Below are positions 54,321-64,000 of a DNA stretch of 64,000 nucleotides, in pieces. The DNA lies in the NCBI GenBank assembly GCA_010909165.1, contig MU008162.1, forward strand, positions 1,054,001 to 1,118,000. The letters run 5' to 3'. Each line of letters starts with the position of its first letter. Positions within the stretch are counted from its first letter, which is position 1. Position numbers and translations under genes: made by a program. The DNA is from Anthoceros angustus. Lineage: Eukaryota > Streptophyta > Anthocerotopsida > Anthocerotales > Anthocerotaceae. Below the pieces are notes generated by a model, which saw only the letters and a list, made by a program, of their open reading frames with translations, did no database searches and was not told the origin of the DNA.

Positions 54321-56716
54321 TCAGTCCAACTTCCCATGCTTCTCATCCCAGATTTTAGGAAGACTGTTACCACGAAGAGCGGAATGGTAAACACGTTTCT
54401 CAGGTAGGCCGATATCTACCATCGTTAGGGACCCCTGCCAGACGGCGATGACCACCGTTTTCAGCGCGAGGACTACTGGGCACCGAATTTAGAGATCTGA
54501 ATGAAACATAGCCGAAATCAAAACTTAAACTCACCTCTGCAGCCATCAACCTGCGAACATTTTGCGCGTACAATTTTGGGTCTTCACACTCCTTTGTTGA
54601 TGGACGATACAGTGGTAGTCTGGTAACTTCCAAATTGTTGACAAACTGGCAGAGCAGTAAACATACATGGCGGACCTGTAAAACCCAAAATGACCCACAC
54701 GAGTTGAGCTCATCCGCGACAACTGGCTTTTTCTTCCAAAACCGACGGGATCATGATGGCCCTTACCCCCGATATAGTGTCCCAAGCAGGACTGAACCTG
54801 ACGTAAGGATATCTCAAAATCACTGGCAGTACAGGAGTCCCTGCCAGAAATGCACCAGTCTTGAAAGGCAGCACATAATCGCCATTGGTGGTTGTGCCCT
54901 CTGCAAAGAAACAGATACATAAGATGAAAAATAAGTTCCCGCTTTAACAATGCCTGTTAACCATGGTTGCTGACAAGAATATGCCTAAATACTATGCATC
55001 ACAATTTCAGGTCATCACCTGGAAAGAGCAGCAGGGATGGTGCTTCTTCATGCTGAGTTGCTGCCTGCAATCGTTGGACAACTACGCCTATAAAAGAACC
55101 ACGAAAGTAATAAGAGGATAGAGTAAACCCACAGTCTTGCAAATGCTTGAACGGACATAGACACAATCTGAATAGAGAACTTTGACTGTGGGATTAACCT
55201 GAAACTCCCTTGAAATCAGTAGATTTTGATTCTCGTTGCACATAAACGCATCCTAGGCACTTGCTGGGACATCAGGAAGAAAAATCCAAACCATTCACAT
55301 AAGCTTGTCAGTTACGAGCTCCAGTTTTGCAAAAGCCAAATTTTTGGGTAGCAATTGAGCTGCAAGTAGTTGACACTAAAACAACCCACCTGATCAAACC
55401 CACAAGAGGTATTCGGGCCACTGATCTCTTCAAATTTGCACCAAACAACATGACCATGAAAAAGGACACGTAGCAACGACGGTAAGAAAATCAGCTGACT
55501 GCAATTTGCCTCTTAGTCACTCTAGCAGAAAGGATAATTCCGCATAAAAAAACTAGCAGTAAGCTGCACACCTTCGCCACGAAACTTGGAAACGACGCGG
55601 ACATGTGATAGAGTATGTCCAAATACGATATGTGGTTGGAAACAATAGCACCTGCTCGAACCGAAGCATTGTCGTCCTCCTCATTGTTCTGCCGCAGAAA
55701 AACAAGGAAATGATGAGGACATATCAAGCTCCCTCGTTCAGAATTCGCTGGCCAAAAGAGAGCATTACGCTTCAGCTACAGGTCCCACGGACTCCACGGC
55801 AGTGAATACCTCGCCTGGTTCTCCCAAGCCAAGCTGAAGCCGTTCCATCAGCTCAGTGTCCCTCTCCGTCACACTGATGTAGTAGAAGCCCAGAATGAAC
55901 AAAATGAGCCGTGCACAGAAACGGCCCGAGTTGAAAATGATGGAGCGGCGAAGACCAGTCAGATGTGCATAGCCATCTAGTCCGTCCTGCAAGGCAACAT
56001 TAGGTTAGAACCCGCTCCGCATCCGGAACACGAAGGAAGCTCTGGTTTGGGGGCCATAGGAGCTGGTGTGCAGGAATTCACATGACAGCTCGCTTGCTCC
56101 CAAGTCCCAAACCAAGAGCTTGAGCTAGAACCTGCTGCGAGGGTGTCCGAAACAGTGTGCAGACCCGGCAAATGACGTAGAAGAGCACAAGTACGAACAG
56201 CAGCGACACCACGCGAATGGGAACAATAACAAGGACCGCCAGAAAGAGCTTGGCAGCCTCCCAGATCGTCACCGGCCCCGCACCCCAAGTACCGTAAGCA
56301 TCCTTCCTCACATATGCAGCATACTTCACTTCCATCTCCTCCAAGCTGTCGGATTCCGCCAGAGTGCCGTTTGCAGCGTGATGCAGCTGCTGATCCAGGC
56401 CGTTGGAGGAGGAGGAAATGACATGGCTGGGAACGTGTCCCTTCATCAAAAGCGGGGCCTTGTCCTCCTTCCTCCTTGACGAATCCAGCTCCTCCGCCTC
56501 TGCCTCTGCCTCTTCCTCTGCATCCGCCTGCTCCTCCACCTCCACCTCCCGTTCCCTTTCCGCAGCAACAGGTGCAAGAGGATGAGAATTGTGGTAGCCC
56601 GCAGGTGTTGAATCCGAGAATCCGTTCATCTCCTTTCTCACCCTCAGCAGCGGCACGTCGTCCATCTCTGCCGCCAGCCCCAGCTGCTCCGACGCCATCT
56701 CCAACTCCAGCCCCAT
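54321..56716 (-). CDS. LPEAT1: Lysophospholipid acyltransferase, LPEAT1-like
   Basis: Nine exons on the minus strand join in phase to 489 aa: 56,132-56,716; 55,780-55,986; 55,572-55,688; 55,390-55,427; 55,199-55,263; 55,019-55,087; 54,767-54,900; 54,535-54,675; 54,321-54,434. The donor at 55,780 has a possible alternative. All four acyltransferase blocks are present: SNHISYLD (NH-x4-D), GCVYVQRES, LLFPEGTTTNGDYVLPFKTG and VLPVILRYPY. The tail LTMVDIGLPEKRVYHSAL fits plant LPEAT1. The enzyme re-acylates lysophosphatidylethanolamine or related lysolipids with acyl-CoA at the ER. Two hydrophobic segments (LFLAVLVIVPIRVVSLLFVL and ARLILFILGFYYISV) precede the core. An acidic, Ala/Glu-rich N-terminal extension of roughly 90 residues makes it longer than Arabidopsis LPEAT1. 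The start at 56,716 has a good GCCATGG context. Confidence 0.93.
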
Positions 56717-57132
56717 GGCAATCAATCCCTTCTACACGTCCGCACCTCCATGGCCAAATCTTTCCTCCACGCTTTCCCTTTCCGATCAATTGGCCTCCAG
56801 TTCAAAGCCGAGAAACGTGCTTCAAGACGTCAACACGCGGATCGTTACGTACCGTATTTATTTCACATTCACCACCGGGTGCATCTCACAACTTGGATTC
56901 TCTGTTCATGGTGCGGGAACCAGGCCCAGCTACTTAAATTTAGGAGATAGGTATATAGGTTACTTCAGTTTGGTTATAGTCATGGTACCGTAGTTTTATT
57001 ATTAGGGCTTTGGGTTTTCCACATCAAAAGGCCAAGCCCTGAGATAGCGAGGTCTTTTCTTCCGGCGGCCATCAGCTCTGACCCTGAGCGGGTGAGGAGG
57101 TCCGTTGCTCGGTACCTGCAGCGGCTTCAGCT
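56717..57132. promoter_or_regulatory. Divergent promoter between LPEAT1-like (-) and RPL9 (+)
   Basis: Only 416 bases separate the two start codons. Elements visible: GGCCCA (site II type, 56,923-56,928), TATATA-like aggtatatagg (56,947-56,957), and ttattagggctttggg (56,999-57,014), close to the telo-box (TTAGGGTTT) typical of plant ribosomal-protein promoters. Assignment is by position and motif only. Confidence 0.45.
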
Positions 57133-57998
57133 ATGAAGACCATCAAGGCGTCGCAGACTATGGACATCCCAGCCGGCGTGAAGCTGGAGATTAGGGCTAA
57201 GAAGGTGCGGGACGTTTGTTTGTGAGGGGTGGAAGGAGTGGTGTGTTGAATTTGAGCTCGAGCGATGACTGTGTCGTGGTTGTGGCGCTCCAGGTCCGTG
57301 TGACAGGGCCGCGGGGCGTTTTGCTGCGGGACTTCAAGCATCTTAATCTGGACTTCCAGATCATTGAGAACGGCACCAAGCTGCAGGTGGATGCCTGGTT
57401 CGGGAACCGGAAGACGACGGCTGCTATCCGCACCGCCATCAGTCACGTAAACAACCTTTTCATCGGAGTTACCAAGGGCTACCGCTACAGAATGCGGTTT
57501 GTGTATGCTCATTTCCCCATCAACGCTAGCATCTCCTCGGAGAAGGACAACATCGAGATCAGGAACTTTTTGGGGGAGAAGAAGGTGAGGATTTGTGACC
57601 TAAATCTGTGGTTCCTGGTCCAGGTTGAGGGTTTTCTGGTGGCTGATGGTCCTCTGTTAATGACGTGGATGTGTGGCAGGTCCGCAAGGTGGACATGCTT
57701 GGCGGTGTCACGGTTACAAGGTCTGAGAAGACCAAGGACGAGCTGATTCTTGAGGGCAACGACATTGAGCTCGTCTCGAGATCAGCAGCCCTAATCAACC
57801 AGGTCCGAGTCTTCTCCTTTTCTGTACTCGTTACTGGCCGTCGTAGTTTGTAACCAATCTTAGCTTGCGGGACGTAGTAACCGTGGGTCTGGTGGCTCCC
57901 TGCAGATCTGTCACGTGAAGAAGAAAGACATCCGGAAATTTTTAGACGGGATTTATGTCAGCGAGAAGGGAACCATAGCTGACGAAGAGAACTCATAG
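57133..57998 (+). CDS. RPL9: 60S ribosomal protein L9 (uL6)
   Basis: Four exons, 57,133-57,204, 57,294-57,584, 57,680-57,802 and 57,906-57,998, join in phase to 192 aa, about the usual plant length (194). Landmarks: [79 protein letters not shown] and [20 protein letters not shown]. uL6 binds 28S rRNA near the factor-binding site of the large subunit. All introns (89, 95 and 103 bases) are GT-AG. No lesion. Confidence 0.98.
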
Positions 57999-60157
57999 GC
58001 AGATTTAATGTTGAGGCTTTTTGGGACGTGGTGCTGGACTTTGAATGCTGTGCCCGCATGGTGTATGGTATTCAGTTTTGTTCTCCGTCTTCTGTTTTGG
58101 CAGAAGACACCAATCATATGCTTTGCGTAGATAAGAGGATCCATTGGCTCGGTATGCTTCTGATTGACATCTGCGACCAAGCGAATCGAAGAATGTTCTG
58201 ATCCGTCTCCTTGACATTCATCGTCCCCTCGTTCGTATTGGGCAACAAATGCTAGCCCCTCTCTCTGATCTAATTGGACCTTGTCGGAGAAGGAAGTCCA
58301 TCAACTTATTTACTGCGTACAAATCAGGTATTTCGGGCATTTCAGATCCCATTCACTCCATATCTTTGTGTTCTGGACGACGCCTGAACGATTTTTTGGA
58401 GATGATGGTTATTGCCTTCGATTGGAAGTAGTAGGTGACAGTGATCCCAACTTCGAAAAAGTACCGGTATGAACACCATTCCAGTGTTTGGAATTCTGGC
58501 TTCCGTTTCTTGCATTCCTATGTACAGTCGAGTACTTATCTTTCCTCTATGTGCACACAATTTGCCCTGCACTATGAGTTTCTGAACATGTACAAGAAAG
58601 CTTTGGAGTCGTTCCAAATGAACACGCTGCCCTGTTGTACTTGAAAAACATCTTTACATCTTGCAACATTGAACGGTATGATTGAATTGAAAAACATCTT
58701 TACATCTTGCAACATTGAACGGTATGATTGAATTGCACAGCATGAAGAATACAACATACTGGGTGCTGTGGCGAGTTGAAGTAAGAAAAAGAAGTGGACG
58801 GCTTTCTTAGAAACCTACAAGTGCACATTACGACAGGCAGAAAGTCAGAGCTAGACAGGCAGAAAGTCAGAGCTAGAATTCTAACGTTCCCATTTGTCAA
58901 TGGCTATCCGGAATCTGTGAAAGCTCTAGCTTTCACAATCTCTACTTTTACTAAAAGGGAAGGATGAATACATTTGCAAAGCATGCAAGTTTGAGGGCCC
59001 ATCAACAAGGGAAGTCTGGCTCACTAGAAAAGTGACTTTAGGAAATGATACACGCCCGGCCCTGCCATTATCACAAATGCCTGGATGCAAGCGAAGTTTT
59101 GGAAAGTCAAGTTTAAAAAACTTACAACTTCACGATTGGAAGCACTTTGAGTAGATACAATGACGGATAAAACTAGAAATTGCGAGTAGATACAATTACA
59201 GACAGAACTAGAAATTGCGGGTCGTTTTACGCTAGCTTATGACGGTCAAAGAAAGAAAAAAGAAAGATAATGCTACTTCTTCATTCAGACCAATACTTTG
59301 TAGTGCAAGTTTCCAAAGTCATAACTCCTGTTTGTGTGGAAGTGAAAGATGAAGTTATTTGAAAATTATGGTGAATCACTTTATGCTATGCCGTCTTTTT
59401 TGTCAACTTTCAAATGTTTACGAGCTTATGATATTCCCTGAAATCTTTTCCGTGCTAACGAGGTGTGTGACTTGTTGGTAATGAGCAGACATGAAGCTTC
59501 ACGATGTTGGATAGCAAATCAACCTTTGGCTTATGTTCCACTCCAGATCAAATGTTTTGGAAAGAAGAAGCTTTAGCGTATGAGAAGCTTCTTTTGGTTT
59601 TGAAAGGACAGCAGCCCAACGGACTTCACATTTCTAGTTGCTGTTAGAAAGGAGGAGTAGAGAGCTTAAATAATATGTGGACACTTGCTCTACACTCGTT
59701 TCTCTTCTCTTGTTACTTTCTTTTGGAGAGATGACTTCCTGGAAGTCTTCCAAGCTTGCTTGTATGCATTGTTGCAATTTAGAACACCTCAAATATTATG
59801 AAGTCTGAAAGTCACGACTTGGGGAAGTTAATTGGCAGGGGCTACAACAAAATTGCAATCTGTTGTGAAGTTTGCTAAACTCACGTTAACTTCGTCAGAC
59901 GTTCGATGTCTTCAGCACCAAGCCATGAAGACTACAAATGCCTTATTCTTGCTAGGCCGCACATACGAAGCGTGTGTCTTCTCCTCAGACGAAGGGCCGA
60001 TTGTGTAGCTGAAAAAAGCCCTTGTAAGGGCGCATTTTTCTTCCCTTTATAAAAAGATTTGCTAGGTACAAGAAGATCTAGGATCTAGAACTATGAATTG
60101 TTAATGAAAAAAATTAGCTCAGTCTCTACCCAGTTCGTTAAATTTACAACCGCCTCT
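57999..60157. other. Intergenic between RPL9 and MET1, with small direct repeats
   Basis: A 46-base unit (ttgaaaaacatctttacatc...) is directly duplicated at 58,641-58,732. A 22-base unit (gacaggcagaaagtcagagc...) is doubled at about 58,832-58,875. A ~45-base unit (agtagatacaat...aactagaaattgcg) is doubled at 59,151-59,219. No coding sequence above 90 codons. Confidence 0.6.
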
Positions 60158-63100
60158 TTAGGCAGGACAGTTCAGCCTCTTGCTTCCAAGCTCTACAGCC
60201 TCTTTCAGTGACTGGCCGAGAGCTCGTGCGAGTGGTGGAGGCACGGCATTTCCGATTTGCCTGTGCTTGAAGTTGATGTTGCCACAGAACTTGTATCTGT
60301 CCGGAAAGCCCTGCACAAGGTAACGGTTTCAACTGATAAGCAGTAGGCACAGTGGAGTCCACGACAGCGGAAAGAGACAAGGCCATCTGCGGTATCCAGT
60401 GGTTAACCACGTGGAGTACTATACCTGGGAGCGTGCGCATTCCCGCACTGTGACGATACGATCTTGCTCCGGGTGGAAGCACATGCCGACTTTGCCCATA
60501 GGCTGAGGGTCTGTGACGGACGTCGGGAAATTCCCTTCCCAATCAAGACGTCCAAACAGGCCCTTCCATTGATTATGTCGGGCGGCAGTGTTAGGAAGAC
60601 ACCACGGGATCAGATCCACCACGGCTCCGGTTGACAGCTTCACCTGTACAGTTCCAACGAAATTCCTCGTTATGAAAATTTCTGGACGTGATTGATGTTC
60701 AAGGCCTCCCAAGTTCGTCAGTCATCAACTCTTCATTGCGACAAGCGGCGGCCTTACCTTTTCCTCCGGAAGGTCACGCCAATCCGCTCCTGGCCGCTTG
60801 GGAATGCGCTTGCACCTAATGTGATTTAGCTCATTCATTTCTTTGCAGATGTGATCCTGGAGTACGTTCTGGTCTCCTCGTATTTCTTTCTGGAACCATG
60901 ACTCCGGATTGTTTCCATACTGCACACCGAGAAGGGTGTTAGATGCAGGACAACTTCAGGAGCACGTATGACCAAGGCCAGATAGCAATCTAGTAGGCTA
61001 CTAAAATTGGCTTGCACCCCGACCCAAGCAGGTGCGATCCCTTACCCCCATTTCCTCAAGTTTGGCACCATTGCTCACAGCAGGAAGGTCACCGACTGTG
61101 TCCCGAACTGTTATTGATCTCAATGGAGCACCCAGAGCAGCGTCCTCTACAGCTGCATACTGCAGACCTCCTGGCAGTGAGACCTTCAACTGTGAGCTGG
61201 CGAACACATGCAATGGCTCCGGCCATTCCGGCAGCCGTTCCTCAGGGGAGGCTGCCCAGATAAAAGCTCGTTTTCGCGACTGAGGAACGCCATAGTTGCC
61301 CGCCTCAAGAACACCAAACCTTACCTGCAAACAACCATTGGGCTCTTAGCATCCAATGAGCTTAACTGCCGAAGTACAGGGGCATAACATTGCCACACGA
61401 GTTGCCGAATCTGAGTCACAATACCTGATAGCCCATCTCAAGAAGAGTAGCCAAAGTCAGACGAAAAGTTTGTCCCTTATTGAAAGACACAAAATTCCGC
61501 ACGTTTTCCAGCAGGAAGTACCGTGGTCGATAATAGTCAGCATACCCAAGAAACGCAAGTATCATCTCACATTGGATTTTGCTCCAAGCTCTGTTACTGA
61601 ACCTGTTCATTCCGGAGAACCCCTGGACAGAGCCGTGGAAGCATGTGAAACATCAGCGAACACCCTCAACTCTAAATCGCAATTTCACATCCCAAGGACG
61701 TGTAATGAGAAATACCTGGCAAGGTGGTCCACCGTTGATGAAGTCAACTTCGCCAGGCAGTGGTAACTTCTTTATAACGTCACTAGTGAGCTGCTTGGAC
61801 AATTCTGCAGCTTCAGGTGTGGTATTGCAGTCATCGAGGTCCCCACCCTTCTCCATAATCGATCTGCCAAAGAGCAACACATAAGATGTGGTGATGAAGT
61901 TGGTGCAGGAAGTGTGCTGGAATGCTTATGCGAATGTACAAGTCAGCACTGTGCGTACCGCAATATCACGTTGCAGTTCGCACAAAACACTTCCGCATCA
62001 GCATGGTTCAGCTTAAATGCATCAGCCGCCAGCTGATCATATTCAATGGCCCACTTGGTGCGGCTCACTCCTGCAAAACATGACAAGCAAGTTCCAGGTA
62101 AGAAAAGAGAGCCACAGAGAAACAACTCAACTCTGGCGCTGTAACAAATCGAGTGGAGTAAGCCCATACCAGATTGCTGCAGCCCTTCAGAGAGACCACC
62201 GCAGCCAGCGAAAATATCCAGGGTGGCAAGGCGCTGATCAGAGCCAGACTCGACTGTATCTTCGCATACTTCCACCGCCTTTCCTTTGCCTTTAACATTT
62301 GTGGGAGTCTCTGGAGAGTGTGCTCTTGAAGAACTGAATTTGACGTGCGCTGGCAACTGTAGACAAACAAGGGCTCGTGAACCTTCAGGGAGGGAAACAT
62401 TTTGACCACAATACACCATGAAAACGGAGGATAGTGATGGTTGTCATATACCTGTTTAACCGTGCCAGCTTTTGGGTCATAGATACAACTGCAGAAGAAA
62501 ACATGTCTCAGGGCAGATTTCGCAGATGTGAACTGCACTTCCGAGCGCCTACGGACGTCACATTTCCCCTTTAAGCGGAGTATGTCGACCTTCGTCACTT
62601 CCTCGGTGTAGTATACCTGCCATAGCACCACCAAAGGTTGACAAATACGATACCGATGGACTGCGGCTCTACCAGCGCCAATCACGACCCACAGTCGTTA
62701 GCTCAAGGAGATCACAGATCGAGAAAAGATAGGCACCTCATAAAGATCAGCTTTGTACGCCTTTTGAGGGCCAACATCCTCAGGCCTATAGAATCTGCGG
62801 ACCGTTAAACTTGAGGGCTTGGTCTCACTCTGGAAGCCAACAAGCTGGCAGATAGCAAAAGCCCTGAGGCCTTTGTTTCTGCTAGCTTTCACCCTTTCGG
62901 CACACGTTGCTTCTGGCAGCGCAGACTTAAATGAATCAGGATCGAGGTAGATGAAATCATCTTTCAGATACTCAACTCCAGCAAGTGCGAACCCGTCTTT
63001 GCCCGGGAGAACCTGTATGCGCTTTGCTTCCTTTTCCCTGCTTGTTTCTTCACACGCTTGACACCTACCGTCACCGCGTGCCAACTTATCAGTTGGGAGA

Positions 63101-64000
63101 CTAAGGAAAGCCCCCTTTCCGGCAGAATATAGAGCTCGGCAGAAAAATTGAACAGGAAGACCACTCTGTTCTCTTTCAATGGCTAGGGCTCTCTCTGCTT
63201 CATCGAGCTTGGTATTGTCTTTCCTGTTGATATATCCCCACGGTCGCTTCCTGATCTCAACAGCGATGGTTCCTAAGGTGTTCTCTATTTCAACATCCAT
63301 GCAATCCTGCACTAAAAACAGCTCTCGCTCGTCAGCAGCATTACCGAGTACCGTGTTCATGCCTCGTTCCAGAATCCTCCCGTGAATCATATGCAGACCC
63401 TTTGTTGTTTCATACAAATACTCGACAAGGAGAATGACACTCTGATCCTGCCCACCCCCATCTACGAGGACAGCGGCCCCAGCACATATCTCTTCGTCGT
63501 TGTAACGAGCTTTCTGATATAGGAGAAACTTCGAGGTTGGCTCACGCTCCGGCTCCCCCGTCCATGTAAATGCATTCGAATCTCTGGTTTCTTTAGTCTT
63601 CGACCTCTTGGGCACAACAGGCTTCACCTTGATGTCGCTTGCAGTCTGAAACACGGTATCCTCCTCAGACTCACTGTTGTCTCCTTCATCTACTTCATCG
63701 TTCTCCTCCACACACACCTGATCTGCTAACGTTCCACCCTCTTCACTCTCAAGTTCCAATCTCTTGTAATAGGAACTCCAGATCCGATTGACAAGGTTGG
63801 TGGTCGTAGCTCGCATGGGTTTCTGCTTCTTGACATCGGGTCCGAGATACGCCCTGGGGTTCAAGTTTCTCCCCTTTTTAACAATGATGGTCTTCTTCTT
63901 GGACACTGATAGCTTGGTGTGATGCCTCTGTTCCATCTTGCTGGCCAGGCCAGAAATAAATGCACAGTTCTTAATCCTGGGATCAGGAAATTCTTCAAAC
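60158..64000 (-). CDS. MET1: DNA (cytosine-5) methyltransferase MET1 (DNMT1 type), 5' end outside the window
   Basis: Ten exons on the minus strand join in phase to 961 visible aa: 62,737-64,000 (open to the edge); 62,452-62,616; 62,170-62,356; 61,959-62,070; 61,716-61,863; 61,425-61,622; 61,046-61,324; 60,758-60,919; 60,425-60,643; 60,158-60,310. The enzyme copies CG methylation after replication, in the nucleus. The first visible residues ([20 protein letters not shown]) look like the end of the replication-foci region. An acidic linker and two BAH domains follow (about 63,500-63,215 and 63,000-62,740). Catalytic motifs are complete: [27 protein letters not shown] (nucleophile Cys, split by an intron after CQ), [43 protein letters not shown] and [17 protein letters not shown]. 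About one third of a usual ~1,500-aa MET1 lies beyond the edge. No lesion seen. Two BAH domains and no chromodomain separate it from CMT enzymes. Confidence 0.96.

Noticed and set aside
57072-57512. Minus-strand ORFs across RPL9
   Set aside because: They are shadows of the RPL9 exons, which splice to a full-length conserved protein on the plus strand.

Overview
The window is nuclear DNA of a land plant. The genes on the right have many short GT-AG introns (about 50-145 bases in the gene-rich part), plant-type proteins (a MET1 cytosine methyltransferase with two BAH domains, an MS5/SDI1-type TPR protein, an LPEAT1-type acyltransferase, SKP1, ribosomal protein uL6/L9), Ty1-copia elements primed by Met-tRNA-like sites, and a CACTA element end. 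The compact introns fit a seed-free plant, for example a lycophyte of the Selaginella type or a hornwort, better than a typical angiosperm. I cannot fix the species from the sequence.

Layout. From 1 to about 38.1 kb the DNA is repeats and transposon debris: PHD-finger and Harbinger-transposase fragments (1.6-2.5 kb); an unrecognised ORF with a repeated module and a tandem duplication (2.9-4.35 kb); three imperfect tandem arrays (4.76-9.19, 9.6-10.99 and 14.4-18.4 kb); minisatellites (12.5-13.0 and 20.7-21.2 kb); a GC-rich decayed gag-like tract (22-26 kb) with an inverted relative at 34.1-34.6 kb; a lightly damaged Ty1-copia element on the minus strand (28.1-33.2 kb); and the right part of a CACTA element ending at 38,102. 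At 38.8-41.4 kb lies an SKP1 gene with one frameshift whose 3' half is tandemly duplicated. An LTR-like stretch carrying 5S rRNA-derived sequence follows, then a copia relative with a large internal deletion (41.66-43.93 kb). The interval 44.1-46.9 kb is AT-rich, with a family of short GC palindromes, a fold-back repeat and gag remnants.

From 48.2 kb to the right end the sequence is gene-dense and intact: an MS5/SDI1-like TPR gene (+), a gene whose last exon is a VapC-like PIN domain (+), an LPEAT1-like gene (-) head-to-head with RPL9 (+), and the 3' two-thirds of MET1 (-), which runs off the right edge. These are unrelated housekeeping or regulatory genes, not an operon-like system.

The most unusual signals are: (1) tandem repeat copies that differ mainly at CTG/CAG/CCG/CGG sites, by small deletions and T/C or A/G exchanges, which may be a footprint of CHG methylation on long-read base calling or on mutation; (2) 5S rRNA-derived sequence inside an LTR next to a primer-binding site, recalling Cassandra-type elements; (3) small elements bounded by the palindrome GCGCCGGCATGCCGGCGC; (4) a bacterial-looking PIN domain with one acidic residue lost.
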